From contig NZ_CP036524.1 of the NCBI RefSeq assembly GCF_008281175.1, forward strand, positions 1,054,001 through 1,118,000: a DNA stretch of 64,000 bases, written 5' to 3'. Both the position numbers and the translations under genes were made by a program. This DNA is from [Clostridium] hylemonae DSM 15053. GTDB lineage: Bacteria; Bacillota; Clostridia; Lachnospirales; Lachnospiraceae. This document shows, piece after piece, positions 37,434 through 46,812 of this stretch. The stretch's first letter is position 1; each line of letters begins with the position of its first letter. The notes under the pieces were generated by a model, which had not been told where the DNA came from, ran no database searches, and worked only from the letters and a program-made list of their open reading frames with translations.

Positions 37434-37857
37434 AATTGTTACCTCCAGTATTTGAGATAGCTCTATGGCACTCCATTCCAGCGCGTATGTTCCGGGCAGA
37501 GGACAAAAAAATACACCCGCGGAACACACATACTGTCCCGCGGATGCCATGCATCCGCTGCCGAAAACGGCCCGGCCCCACGGACCTGATCACACAAGAT
37601 CCATCGCCTGCTCAGTTTGTACCGCTATGATCCCCGCCCTGAAAGGGGCAGTGCAGTGCAAAGAGATGTTTATATTTTAGCGTATGCAAAGCAGGTTGTC
37701 AAAGTTCTTTTATATTAAATAGTCCGGGGGGATGCGAATTGTGATTTTCGTTGTGTGGATCTGCGGATATATGATATAGTTGGCATATAACCGGACTTTC
37801 CTGCGGCCTTCACAGGCAGGATCCAAATAATGAGCACTTTCAGAGAAAGGAGTGCAT
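37434..37857. other. Intergenic region between divergent CDF and Rrf2 genes
   Basis: No gene seen. It holds the CDF ribosome site at its left edge. A plausible Rrf2 promoter lies at 37751-37780. Confidence 0.5.
37751..37780 (+). promoter_or_regulatory. Promoter for the first Rrf2 gene
   Basis: TTGTGT (37751-37756), 18 bases, TATAGT (37775-37780), with a TGA just before the hexamer (extended -10). Confidence 0.5.
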
Positions 37858-38289
37858 ATGAAGATATCGACGAAGGGAATATATGCGCTTGAAGTGGTGG
37901 CAGATCTGGCGCTTCACTCGGATGCGGCGCATCTGGAGAGCCTTAAAAATATAGCAGAGAGGAGAAAGCTCTCGGAAAAATATCTGGAACGGATAGTGAA
38001 AGCGTTGAAAGATGCGCACATTATCAAGAGCGTGCGGGGAGCATATGGCGGATACTGCATGGCAAAGGAACCGCAGCAGCTTACCGTGAGAGAGGTGCTG
38101 AAAGCGGTGGAGGGAGAACTGGCTCCGGTAGACTGCCTGACGCAGGAGAGCAGCTGCGGCATAGACTGCAGGTCCTGCCCGACAAGAGATACGTGGGCCG
38201 CGCTGTGGCAGACGATAGCCGGCGTTGCGGATGAAGTCACCGTGGGAGATATTGTGCGCGCGGCGGAAAAGATAGATAAGGGATTGTAA
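37858..38289 (+). CDS. Rrf2 family regulator with C-terminal cysteine cluster
   Basis: 143 residues from the ATG after GAAAGGAG. The winged HTH (KISTKGIYALEVVADLALHS; SEKYLERIVKALKDA; VRGAYGGYCMAK) is typical of Rrf2. Three or four cysteines in DCLTQESSCGIDCRSCP are placed as in IscR/NsrR-like members that bind an Fe-S cluster, so redox or Fe-S sensing is plausible. It lies directly upstream of the restriction-modification genes, but with 84 bases of AT-rich spacer, so common regulation is uncertain. Confidence 0.88.
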   Translation: MKISTKGIYALEVVADLALHSDAAHLESLKNIAERRKLSEKYLERIVKALKDAHIIKSVRGAYGGYCMAKEPQQLTVREVLKAVEGELAPVDCLTQESSCGIDCRSCPTRDTWAALWQTIAGVADEVTVGDIVRAAEKIDKGL

Positions 38290-38373
38290 TTATCCCAATT
38301 GCGCAATATACTATATTTGTGTTTCGTTGCCCTCATCATAGAATGAAATGATATAACAAGGAGAATTATAATT

Positions 38374-40191
38374 ATGATTCGAGCAGATATGATCGCGGCT
38401 ATTGGCAGAAAATATCTTACCAGCAATATTGAAAATGATGAATATAGTTACCCGAAAGCTTTTTCCGACGCTTCACTGACCTTTTGTCCGATACAAAACA
38501 GTGCCGGGAGGAAATTTGAAAGATTAGATATTCGCTTTGTTAAGGACAATATATCTGTATTGGTTGAAACAAAACAGAACTTTACAAAAGCGGATGAAGA
38601 ACAGCTTTCCGCTTACGTTGAGTATGAAAAAGCACTCACGGGTAATAAAATCGTTGCGATTCTTGCAAATACGAAGAATGATAATGTGAAAGTGTGGCGC
38701 GGCGTGATCTCTGACGGTGATTTTATGCCGAAAGAAACAGCGCTGCGCACGATGCGGGAATATGTTGATTTTTACACGTCGAAAATTAACGATAAAGAAA
38801 AGGTGATGCAGAATACATATAAGCTCAATGAGTTGCTGCACCGCCACAGCATTCCTGAAAAGCTGCGCAGCCAATTTGTCGGCACCTGCCTTCTGGCTTT
38901 GAAGAACGATCTGGATTATTCAACGCCAACTATCACTGCCGCTCAGATCAGGGCACGCATCAAGGAAGTGCTCGAAGAACTTTTGAATTCAGACATAAAT
39001 AAGGCAGAGAAGCTTGCTTTGCTCAATAGGAATGTCCTGAACGGCCAGTATGTGCGCCAGCTGAATATTGCGGCATTTAGAGAGATTTTGAAGTTCATTG
39101 AAGATAATATACTTCCCTTTATCAATGATAAGAGTACATCCGGACAGGATCTGCTTAATCTGTTCTTTGTCACATTTAATAAGTATGTCGGAAAATCAGA
39201 TAAAAATCAGGCTTTTACGCCGGATCATATTACGGACTTTATGGCAAAGATCACAGGCGTAAATAAGCATTCGGTAGTGCTTGACCCCTGTTGCGGGAGC
39301 GGATCTTTTTTGGTGCGCGCCATGACGCAGGCGCTTGATGACTGTGCCACCGCAGCAGAACAGGAAACCATAAAAAGGAATCAAATATACGGCATTGAAT
39401 TTGACGAGAATGTTTACGGACTGGCGACTACCAACATGCTGATCCATTCTGACGGCAACTCAAATATACGTCAGGGAAGCTGCTTTAAACTTTCCGATTG
39501 GATCAAAGAGGCCAAACCGAATGTTATATTGATGAACCCGCCGTATAATGGGCAGAGGATCCACCTGCCTGAACACTACGTTAAGACGTGGACGAAAAAC
39601 AAAAAAGAGGATCCGTCAAAAGGTCTTTACTTCGTAAAATATATTGCCGATACACTAAATTCCATCAACCAGCAGGCCAAATTGGCCGTATTGCTTCCTG
39701 TCGCCTGCGCCATTGGCACAAGCGGTGAGATCGCCCGTTTGAAGAGTGAAATACTTAAAGAGAATACGCTCGATGCTGTTTTCACCCTGCCAAATGAAAT
39801 ATTTTATCCCGGGGCAAGCGCCTCCGCCTGTTGTATGGTGTTTAAAATTGGGACAAAACATAAAGATATGACAAATCCTGATACATACTTTGGATATTGC
39901 AAAGAAGATGGATTTAAAAAGAAAAAAAATCTTGGACGTGTAGAGCAGGTTGACACTGTTACAGGAAAAAGCAGATGGGTAGAAATTGAAAAAGAATGGA
40001 TAGAATTATATAGAAACCGGCAGTCTGTAGATGGCTTTTCCGCTACACATAAAGTGGACGGAAATGACGAGTGGCTCTGTGAGGCATATATGAAAACAGA
40101 TTATACCAAACTGACGGAGCAGGATTTTCAGCAGACTATCAATGACTATCTGGCATATCTGGTTAAAGAAGGGGTTATGTATGAACCTTGA
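38374..40191 (+). CDS. Restriction-methylation fusion subunit, BcgI-A (type IIB)-like
   Basis: 605 residues. Residues 40-105 hold a PD-(D/E)xK-type nuclease core (Asp52, Glu65, Lys67 in the LDIRF and VETKQ strands). A helical linker follows (about 130-270), then a gamma-class N6-adenine methyltransferase with motif I DPCCGSGSF (304-312) and motif IV NPPY (388-391). This single-chain nuclease-methylase, with a separate two-TRD specificity protein next door, is the BcgI A/B architecture (A about 637, B about 341 residues). BcgI-type enzymes cut on both sides of a bipartite site. AT-rich and codon-poor compared with neighbours, suggesting transfer. Confidence 0.85.
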   Translation: MIRADMIAAIGRKYLTSNIENDEYSYPKAFSDASLTFCPIQNSAGRKFERLDIRFVKDNISVLVETKQNFTKADEEQLSAYVEYEKALTGNKIVAILANTKNDNVKVWRGVISDGDFMPKETALRTMREYVDFYTSKINDKEKVMQNTYKLNELLHRHSIPEKLRSQFVGTCLLALKNDLDYSTPTITAAQIRARIKEVLEELLNSDINKAEKLALLNRNVLNGQYVRQLNIAAFREILKFIEDNILPFINDKSTSGQDLLNLFFVTFNKYVGKSDKNQAFTPDHITDFMAKITGVNKHSVVLDPCCGSGSFLVRAMTQALDDCATAAEQETIKRNQIYGIEFDENVYGLATTNMLIHSDGNSNIRQGSCFKLSDWIKEAKPNVILMNPPYNGQRIHLPEHYVKTWTKNKKEDPSKGLYFVKYIADTLNSINQQAKLAVLLPVACAIGTSGEIARLKSEILKENTLDAVFTLPNEIFYPGASASACCMVFKIGTKHKDMTNPDTYFGYCKEDGFKKKKNLGRVEQVDTVTGKSRWVEIEKEWIELYRNRQSVDGFSATHKVDGNDEWLCEAYMKTDYTKLTEQDFQQTINDYLAYLVKEGVMYEP

Positions 40192-41191
40192 TCATAAAAA
40201 ATGGAAGGAATTTGTATTTGACGATATATTTTATATAGAACGCGGCAGTTCATTATATATTACGGATTGTGAGAATGGAAGCACTCCGTATGCCAGTGCT
40301 TCTGCTGATAATAACGGCATTTCTCATTATCTGGCCGTCCCGCCAAACAGAACGGGAAACTGTATCGTGGTGAACTATGATGGAAGCGTCGGCGAGGCAT
40401 TCTATCAGGCGGAACCATTTTTTGCAAGTGAAAAGATCGTGACCATTACTCTTAAAGATACAGAATTGAATGTCTATATCGCCTTGTTTTTAGTAACCAT
40501 AATAAAACAGGAGAAGTTTCGGTTCTCTTATGGAAGAAAGTGGGCAGTTAATTCTGTTATGCGAAGATCCTGCATTAAACTTCCGGCAGGACCGGATGAT
40601 CTACCGGATTGGGACTTTATGGAACGGTATATTAAGTCACTGCATTATAAGCCGTTGTCCAGTTCTAATCGGAAAGATAAATCAAATGCGCTTGATATTA
40701 GTTCATGGAAAGAATTTGCTGTGAATGAGTTATTTGAAGTCAGATACGGGATCAATATGGAACTGAATACCTGTATTCCGGCAGATAAAAATGATCCTGA
40801 TTCAGTAAATTTTGTTGCCCGCACTGAAGCAAATAACGGTATCAGCGCAAGGGTCAGACTGGTGGAAGGCAAAACGCCGCAGCCGGCCGGCTTGATCACT
40901 TGTGCCGGCGGAGGAAGCGTCCTCTCAACATTCCTGCAGGAAGAACCGTTTTACAGCGGGCGGGATCTATATCTGCTGGTCCCGCTGCAGCCGATGAGTA
41001 AATTAGTTAAATTATTCTGTATCACCGTACTTAAAGCTAATAAATATAGATACAGCTATGGCAGACAGGCGAATGTGACTCTGCCATATTTGAAGCTCGT
41101 GCTTCCGGCAGCCTCAGACGGAAAGCCGGACTTTGCGTTTATGGAAAACTATATGAAACAACTGCCGTATGGTGATAAAATATTCGGATGA
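40181..41191 (+). CDS. Specificity subunit of the type IIB-like system (two TRDs)
   Basis: 336 residues from ATG at 40181, overlapping the methylase-nuclease stop by 11 bases. Two homologous target-recognition halves: residues 1-150 (KKWKEFVFDDIFYIERG start, KFRFSYGRKW end) and about 175-336 (SSWKEFAVNELFEVRYG start, KYRYSYGRQAN end). Each would read one half of a bipartite DNA site. This is the BcgI-B/HsdS-like role. The recognition sequence cannot be predicted here. It is followed by a good terminator. Confidence 0.85.
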   Translation: MNLDHKKWKEFVFDDIFYIERGSSLYITDCENGSTPYASASADNNGISHYLAVPPNRTGNCIVVNYDGSVGEAFYQAEPFFASEKIVTITLKDTELNVYIALFLVTIIKQEKFRFSYGRKWAVNSVMRRSCIKLPAGPDDLPDWDFMERYIKSLHYKPLSSSNRKDKSNALDISSWKEFAVNELFEVRYGINMELNTCIPADKNDPDSVNFVARTEANNGISARVRLVEGKTPQPAGLITCAGGGSVLSTFLQEEPFYSGRDLYLLVPLQPMSKLVKLFCITVLKANKYRYSYGRQANVTLPYLKLVLPAASDGKPDFAFMENYMKQLPYGDKIFG

Positions 41192-41195
41192 CAGG

Positions 41196-41223
41196 AAGTG
41201 CCTGCTGAAGCGGGCACTTTTTC
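41196..41223 (+). terminator. Terminator after the restriction-modification genes
   Basis: AAGTGCCTGC-TGAA-GCGGGCACTT stem (one G-T pair) followed by TTTTC. Confidence 0.85.
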
Positions 41224-41251
41224 TTATGTTCATTTAAATTTAAAAAGTATA

Positions 41252-41280
41252 TTGACATGGTAGGAAAAAAGGTGTATAAC
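41252..41280 (+). promoter_or_regulatory. Promoter of the CymR-like/metY/cysK operon
   Basis: TTGACA (41252-41257), 17 bases, TATAAC (41275-41280). An AT-rich stretch with GGAAT repeats (41291-41317, including CGGAAT and AGGAATT) follows just after the start point and may be an Rrf2-type operator for autorepression. Confidence 0.7.
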
Positions 41281-41333
41281 TTAAAACATATAATTCTTAT
41301 CGGAATAGTAGGAATTAGACGGAGGTACAGATC

Positions 41334-41774
41334 ATGAAGATATCAACCAAAGGAAGGTACGGACTCAGGGCGCTCGTGGATATGGCGGCGAATTCCGGCG
41401 AAGAGGCCGTATCACTTACGCTGATCGCAAAGCGCCAGAATCTGTCGCTGAATTACCTGGAACAGGTATTCGGCATACTCAGAAAAGCCGGCATCGTGGC
41501 CAGCGTAAAGGGCGCCGGGGGAGGTTACCGGCTGGCCAAAGATGCCGCAGGCATAACGGTGAAAGAGATACTGGAGGCGCTGGAAGGCGAGTTTTCTATT
41601 GCCGGCACGGCAAAGGGAGAGACGGAGGACGCAGTTGGGCAGGCGATCCGCACACTCGTCTGGGATGAGATCGACAGGCGGGTGAATGAACTGCTGAAGG
41701 AAAAAACACTTGCCGGACTCGCCAAAGAGTATCGGATAAAACAGGAGCAGTCGGTTCATATGTATTATCTATGA
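41334..41774 (+). CDS. Rrf2 family regulator, CymR-like
   Basis: 146 residues with no cysteines. N-terminal wHTH (KISTKGRYGLRALVDMAANS; LSLNYLEQVFGILRKAG; VKGAGGGYRLAK) and a coiled C-terminal part. Firmicute CymR represses cysteine synthesis together with O-acetylserine lyase CysK. Being directly upstream of metY and cysK on the same strand strongly suggests the same job here. Fe-S binding is excluded by the lack of Cys. AGACGGAGGT precedes the ATG. Confidence 0.88.
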   Translation: MKISTKGRYGLRALVDMAANSGEEAVSLTLIAKRQNLSLNYLEQVFGILRKAGIVASVKGAGGGYRLAKDAAGITVKEILEALEGEFSIAGTAKGETEDAVGQAIRTLVWDEIDRRVNELLKEKTLAGLAKEYRIKQEQSVHMYYL

Positions 41775-41826
41775 GATAAATCAGATCAATGGAAAATCTG
41801 GAAAAAAGAAAGTGAGGACATGAGGA

Positions 41827-43110
41827 ATGAGCAGAAAAAGAAGATTTGAGACGTTACAGCTGCACGCAGGACAGGAACAGCCGGATCCGGCAAGTGATGC
41901 GAGGGCGGTACCGATCTACCAGACGACATCATATGTATTCAGAGACTGTCAGCATGCTGCGGACCGTTTTTCTCTTGCAGATGCAGGAAATATCTACGGC
42001 AGGCTTACAAACTCGACACAGGATGTGTTTGAAAAGCGCATGGCGGCGCTGGAGGGAGGTGTGGCAGCGCTCGGCGTAGCTTCAGGCGCGGCGGCGATAA
42101 CGTACACATTCCAGAATCTGGCGCAGGCCGGCGGCCATATTGTGGCCAGCAAATACATATACGGCGGAAGCTATAATCTTCTGGAGCATACGCTTCCTTC
42201 CCAGGGGATCACGACAACGTTCATCGACCCCGATGAGGAGGGGGCGTGGGAAGCGGCCATACAGGATAATACGAAAGCGCTGTTTCTCGAGTCCATCGGC
42301 AACCCGAATGCGAATCTGGCGGATATCGGGAAAGCGGCTGAGGCGGCCCACAGGCACGGCATCGTGCTGGTGATGGACAGCACGTTTGCAACACCGTATC
42401 TGCTGCGTCCGTTTGAATACGGCGCGGACATCGTCGTACATTCCGCCACAAAATTTATCGGAGGACATGGGACGGCCATCGGCGGTGTTATCATAGATGG
42501 GGGCGGCTTTGACTGGAAGGCATCGGGCAGATATCCGCAGCTCACTGAACCGGACAACAGCTACCACGGCGTTGTATTTACCGAGGCGGCGGGAAAAGCG
42601 GCGTTTGTGACAAGAATCCGGGCGGTCATATTGAGAGACACCGGGGCGACGATGGCGCCGCTTCACGCGTTTCTGTTTCTGCAGGGACTGGAGACGCTTT
42701 CGCTGAGGGTAGAACGCCATGTGCAGAATACGCTGAAAGTGGTGGAGTATTTGAGCAGTCATCCGAAAGTGGAGCGGGTGAATCATCCGTCGCTGCCGGA
42801 CAGTCCGTATCATGAACTGTATAAAAAGTATTTCCCGGACGGCGGATGTTCTATCTTTACATTTGAAGTGAAGGGAAGCGGGGAGGAGGCGAAGCGGTTT
42901 ATCGACAGACTTGAGATATTTTCCCTGCTTGCAAATGTGGCTGACGTTAAGTCGCTTGTCATACATCCGGCCAGTACGACGCATTCACAGATGACGGAGG
43001 AGGAATTGGAGAATTCGGGCATACGGCAGAACAGTGTACGGCTGTCCATAGGGACAGAGCATATTGATGATATCATATATGATCTGGAGCAGGCATTGAA
43101 CGCAATATAA
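41827..43110 (+). CDS. metY: O-acetylhomoserine sulfhydrylase (cysteine synthase-like PLP enzyme)
   Basis: 427 residues, the length of MetY rather than the ~380 of MetB/MetC. PLP-lysine is Lys209 in VVHSATKFIGGHG, with YGRLTNSTQ, and SRYPQLTEPD-like active-site loop regions. It makes homocysteine from O-acetylhomoserine and sulfide (or acts with thiols). Co-transcribed with the CymR-like regulator and cysK, it is part of a sulfide-assimilation operon. The weak ribosome site GTGAGGACATGAGGA lies before the ATG. Confidence 0.94.
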   Translation: MSRKRRFETLQLHAGQEQPDPASDARAVPIYQTTSYVFRDCQHAADRFSLADAGNIYGRLTNSTQDVFEKRMAALEGGVAALGVASGAAAITYTFQNLAQAGGHIVASKYIYGGSYNLLEHTLPSQGITTTFIDPDEEGAWEAAIQDNTKALFLESIGNPNANLADIGKAAEAAHRHGIVLVMDSTFATPYLLRPFEYGADIVVHSATKFIGGHGTAIGGVIIDGGGFDWKASGRYPQLTEPDNSYHGVVFTEAAGKAAFVTRIRAVILRDTGATMAPLHAFLFLQGLETLSLRVERHVQNTLKVVEYLSSHPKVERVNHPSLPDSPYHELYKKYFPDGGCSIFTFEVKGSGEEAKRFIDRLEIFSLLANVADVKSLVIHPASTTHSQMTEEELENSGIRQNSVRLSIGTEHIDDIIYDLEQALNAI

Positions 43111-43147
43111 CTCATACTATATTAAAGAATAGAAAAGGAGACCGGCG

Positions 43148-44077
43148 ATGGGACATATTTATAAGAAAGTTGAAGAAATGATAGGAAGAACACCGCTTCT
43201 GGAGGTGAAACGGATCGAAGAGGAAAAAGGACTGAAAGCGAGAGTGCTTGTGAAACTGGAGCTGTTTAATCCGGCGGGAAGCGTAAAGGACCGGGCCGCG
43301 CTGTCCATGCTGCTCGACGCGGAGGAGAGAGGACTGATCGCCCCTGGGGCGACGATCATCGAACCGACCAGCGGAAACACCGGGATCGGGCTGGCGGCAG
43401 TAGCCGCGTCGAGAGGCTACCGGACGATCTTTACCATGCCTGAGACGATGAGCATTGAGCGCAGAAAGCTTCTGAAGGGATACGGGGCTGAGATCGTTCT
43501 GACCGAAGGGGCAAAAGGAATGCCAGGAGCCATTGCAAAGGCGGAGGAACTGGCAAAGGAGACGGAACATGCGATCGTGCTCGGACAGTTTGTTAATAAG
43601 GCGAACGCGAAGGCGCATATGGAGACGACCGGACCGGAGATATGGGAAGACACGGACGGAGAGGTGGACATCTTTGTCGCAGGTGTCGGAACCGGCGGAA
43701 CAGTTACCGGAACGGGGACGTATCTAAAGGAAAAGAATCCGGACATCAGGATCGTTGCCGTTGAACCTGCGGCGTCTCCTGTGCTTTCAGGCGGAAAGCC
43801 GGGGCCTCACGGCCTGCAGGGCATAGGCGCGGGATTTGTTCCGGATATTCTTGACACAGGCATTTACGATGAGATCTTTACGGTGGAAAATGAGGAGGCC
43901 TACAGCGCATCCAGACTTCTGGCGGCAAAGCAGGGCGTGCTCACCGGCATCTCGTCGGGCGCGGCGCTCCACGCTGCGGTCGAGCTTGCGAAAAGAGAGG
44001 AAAATAAAGGAAAAACCATTGTGGCGCTGCTTCCTGACACAGGAGAGAGATATCTGTCAACTCCGCTGTTTGAGTAA
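43148..44077 (+). CDS. cysK: Cysteine synthase A (O-acetylserine sulfhydrylase)
   Basis: 309 residues, full length. PLP-Lys47 in NPAGSVKDR, the substrate loop [13 protein letters not shown], the phosphate-binding [15 protein letters not shown] and C-terminal [12 protein letters not shown]. It makes cysteine from O-acetylserine and sulfide. In CymR systems it also acts as the corepressor-sensing partner. AAAGGAGACCGGCG before the ATG, 37 bases after metY. Confidence 0.96.
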   Translation: MGHIYKKVEEMIGRTPLLEVKRIEEEKGLKARVLVKLELFNPAGSVKDRAALSMLLDAEERGLIAPGATIIEPTSGNTGIGLAAVAASRGYRTIFTMPETMSIERRKLLKGYGAEIVLTEGAKGMPGAIAKAEELAKETEHAIVLGQFVNKANAKAHMETTGPEIWEDTDGEVDIFVAGVGTGGTVTGTGTYLKEKNPDIRIVAVEPAASPVLSGGKPGPHGLQGIGAGFVPDILDTGIYDEIFTVENEEAYSASRLLAAKQGVLTGISSGAALHAAVELAKREENKGKTIVALLPDTGERYLSTPLFE

Positions 44078-44088
44078 AATATTAGTTC

Positions 44089-44117
44089 TTGACGGAAGCT
44101 GCTTTAGCGTGTAAAGT
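44089..44117 (+). promoter_or_regulatory. Promoter of the first enzyme I gene
   Basis: TTGACG (44089-44094), 17 bases, TAAAGT (44112-44117), about 40 bases before the ATG. Confidence 0.6.
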
Positions 44118-44158
44118 TATGTTATTAAACAGAAGAAGCAGTAAAGGATAGAGGTACT

Positions 44159-45784
44159 ATGATTACACTGACAGGGAAGAAAGTTTCGGAGGGCGTCGCA
44201 ATAGGGCGGCTGTCATTTTACAGGCGGGATACAAAAGAGATCAAGAAGTTTGACGTCAAAGACGTTGAAAAGGAAATCATGCGGTTCCAGAAGGGGCGGG
44301 AGAAGGCCCTTCTGGAACTTAAAGATTTATATACAGCTTCCATCAAGGATGTGGGGGAGGCAAATGCTGCCATTTTCGAGATGCAGCAGATGATTCTGGA
44401 GGACCAGGATTTTATTGACGCCATAACCGGTGTGATACTGGAGCAGAAACTGAACGCAGAGTTTGCGGTGCAGTCTGCGTCGGAGCATTTTATCGAGACG
44501 TGCGTCCAGGAAGGGAAGAACTACGTCCAGGGGCACGATACAGATATCCGTGACGTGTCGAGCCGCCTCGTGCGCATTTTGTCCAGAAGCTGGAAGGACA
44601 GGCTGCTTACCGACGAACCGATCGTGCTTGCGGCCAATGAACTGTATCCGAGCGAGGCAGTGCAGCTTGACAAGACGAAGATCCTCGGGTTTGTCACGAG
44701 ATACGGCGCGATAAACTCACATACTGCGGTACTGGCAAGAACGATGGGTATTCCGTCTGTCATCGGACTGGGGGAAGCACTGAAGAAAGACTATGACGGG
44801 AAGACGATCGTTGTAGACGGTTTTGAGGGAAAGATCTACATAGAGCCGGATTACACCACGCTGACGAGAATGAAGCAGAAGAAGGAAAACAATGTGTCAC
44901 AGGTAAAGAATCTGGAGCGGCTTAAAGGGAAGGACAATGTCACCCAGAGTGGTCAGAGGATCGATATCTGCGCCAATATCGGGAAGCGGGAGGACATCGA
45001 GAATGTACTGCGCAGCGACGCCGGGGGTATCGGCCTGTTCCGGAGCGAGTTTCTCTACATGGAGAACCGGCATAAGCTGCCGACGGAAGAACAGCAGTTT
45101 CAGACGTATAAGCTTGCGGCCGAGGCGATGGGAGCAAAACCTGTCGTGATAAGAACCGCGGACTTAGGCGGCGACAAGCCGGCGGAATGTCTTGACTTCG
45201 GAGAAGAGAACAATCCGGCCATGGGATACCGCGGGATCCGCATATCGCTTGATAAGGATGAGATGTTTAAAACGCAGCTGCGTGCCATACTGCGCGCATC
45301 CGTGTTCGGGAATGTGTCGGTCATGTTTCCTATGATAACCTCGCTGGAGGAGGTGCAGAGTGCAAAACTGGTGCTGGAGACGGCAAAGCGTGAGCTGAAG
45401 GAAGAAAAGACGGCGTTCGACGAAGAGATACAGGTGGGAGTTATGATCGAGACCCCGGCTGCAGTCATGATCAGCGGGGAGCTTGCCAGAGAGGTTGATT
45501 TCTTCAGTATTGGGACAAACGATCTGTCCCAGTATACGATGGCGGCAGACCGCCAGAACGACAGGATAAGCAGGTATTATGACCCGCACCATCCGGCGCT
45601 TCTCAAGATGATCCGTATTGTGACGAACAATGTCCATCTGGAAGGGAAGAGAATCAGTATCTGCGGAGATCTGGCGGCAGATCTTTCGCTGACAGAATTC
45701 TTTATCCAGATAGGAATAGATGAGTTGTCCGTGACGCCGCCGCAGGTGCTTGGACTGAGGAAGAAGATAAGGGATATTCAGTGA
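44159..45784 (+). CDS. ptsI: PTS enzyme I (phosphoenolpyruvate-protein phosphotransferase), copy 1
   Basis: 541 residues. An N-terminal HPr-binding domain, the phosphohistidine domain with His188 in NSHTAVLARTMG, and the PEP-binding TIM barrel with FRSEFLYM, a GIRISLD-type arginine loop, MIETPAAVMI and FFSIGTNDLSQY. It transfers phosphate from PEP to HPr. It is a separate transcription unit with its own promoter and a strong terminator. A second complete enzyme I sits 4.2 kb downstream in the fructose operon. Its partner HPr is not in the window. Confidence 0.95.
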   Translation: MITLTGKKVSEGVAIGRLSFYRRDTKEIKKFDVKDVEKEIMRFQKGREKALLELKDLYTASIKDVGEANAAIFEMQQMILEDQDFIDAITGVILEQKLNAEFAVQSASEHFIETCVQEGKNYVQGHDTDIRDVSSRLVRILSRSWKDRLLTDEPIVLAANELYPSEAVQLDKTKILGFVTRYGAINSHTAVLARTMGIPSVIGLGEALKKDYDGKTIVVDGFEGKIYIEPDYTTLTRMKQKKENNVSQVKNLERLKGKDNVTQSGQRIDICANIGKREDIENVLRSDAGGIGLFRSEFLYMENRHKLPTEEQQFQTYKLAAEAMGAKPVVIRTADLGGDKPAECLDFGEENNPAMGYRGIRISLDKDEMFKTQLRAILRASVFGNVSVMFPMITSLEEVQSAKLVLETAKRELKEEKTAFDEEIQVGVMIETPAAVMISGELAREVDFFSIGTNDLSQYTMAADRQNDRISRYYDPHHPALLKMIRIVTNNVHLEGKRISICGDLAADLSLTEFFIQIGIDELSVTPPQVLGLRKKIRDIQ

Positions 45785-45804
45785 TTGGGAAGCTGTAACT
45801 GAAG

Positions 45805-45849
45805 AAAGAGCTGGAATCAGACGATCGTGTCTGATTCCAGCTCTTTTTT
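45805..45849 (+). terminator. Rho-independent terminator after enzyme I copy 1
   Basis: AAAGAGCTGGAATCAGAC / GTCTGATTCCAGCTCTTT, 18-base-pair perfect stem with a 6-base loop and T6. Confidence 0.95.
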
Positions 45850-45966
45850 GTGCTGCAATGGGCAGGTCTCTTTTCCTTAAAGTCAAAAAGTATTTTGATA
45901 ATCTTTTTGTCAAATGTGCATAATAATATCAAAGGCTTTTTGGTGGTTATTTTTGGCTGAATTTAA

Positions 45967-46039
45967 TTGACAATGACTGAAAATGATTATATTATAAGGT
46001 CAGACGTGGATGAACTTGGATGAAAATGAATGATAATGA
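45967..46039 (+). promoter_or_regulatory. Fructose operon promoter with phased repeat operators
   Basis: TTGACA (45967-45972), 17 bases, TATTAT (45990-45995). Four copies of TGANAATGA lie as two pairs, each 10 bases apart: 45968 and 45978, overlapping -35 and spacer, and 46021 and 46031, in the leader. One helical turn of spacing and promoter overlap fit a DeoR-type repressor, most simply the regulator encoded next. Confidence 0.7.
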
Positions 46040-46065
46040 CTGACAAAAAGACTGGGGGTAATGTG

Positions 46066-46812
46066 ATGCTGGCGGAAGAACGTTATAATGCGATACTGAG
46101 ACTGGTAAATGATAAGAAGACGGTTACGGTTCAGGAATTGACGGAGCAGCTTGATACGTCGGAGTCTACCATAAGAAGGGATCTGACGGTCCTGCACCGG
46201 AAGGGGAGTCTCATCAAGGTGCACGGCGGCGCGACGGCGTTAAATCCGGAATTCATGACAAAGGACGCGGCGCTGTCTGTCAGGAGGGACCTGAATATAG
46301 AAGAGAAGGTGGCGATCGCGAAGTATGCGGCGGCTCTCGTGGAAAAGGACGACTTTGTCTACATGGATGCGGGAAGCAGCGTGGACCTCATGATCGAACA
46401 TATTACGGAGCAGGAGGCAGTGTATGTGACGAACGCCATAGGACATGCGCAGAAGCTGCTGAAAAAGGGCTGCAGGGTATATCTTCTCGGAGGGGAACTG
46501 AAGGAGACGACGGAGGCTATTGTCGGAGCGGAGGCCATAGAGGGACTGAAGAAATATAATTTTACAAAGGGGTTTTTCGGCGCCAACGGCGTGAGCAGGG
46601 AAAAGGGCTTTACGACACCGGATATCACAGAAGCGCTCGTGAAGGAAAAAGCGGTTGAGCAGTGCCGGAAAAGTTATATGCTGTCAGATTCGAGCAAGAT
46701 CAACCAGATATCGCCCGTAACTTTTGCGGCGTTTGAGGACGGGATATTGGTGACTACAAGACTGAAGGACGAATCATACAGGGCGTGCAGGAATGTGGTG
46801 GAGGTAGAATAA
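46066..46812 (+). CDS. fruR: DeoR/GlpR family regulator of the fructose PTS (FruR-like)
   Basis: 248 residues from the ATG after GGGGGTAATGTG; an ATG at 46030 in frame is less likely. N-terminal wHTH (RYNAILRLVNDKKTVTVQELTEQLDTSE; STIRRDL) and a DeoR C-terminal sensor domain with MDAGSSVDLMIEHI and GANGVSREKGFTT. DeoR members of this kind sense phosphosugars, here presumably fructose-1-phosphate. First gene of the operon; the stop overlaps the fruK start by one base. Confidence 0.92.
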   Translation: MLAEERYNAILRLVNDKKTVTVQELTEQLDTSESTIRRDLTVLHRKGSLIKVHGGATALNPEFMTKDAALSVRRDLNIEEKVAIAKYAAALVEKDDFVYMDAGSSVDLMIEHITEQEAVYVTNAIGHAQKLLKKGCRVYLLGGELKETTEAIVGAEAIEGLKKYNFTKGFFGANGVSREKGFTTPDITEALVKEKAVEQCRKSYMLSDSSKINQISPVTFAAFEDGILVTTRLKDESYRACRNVVEVE

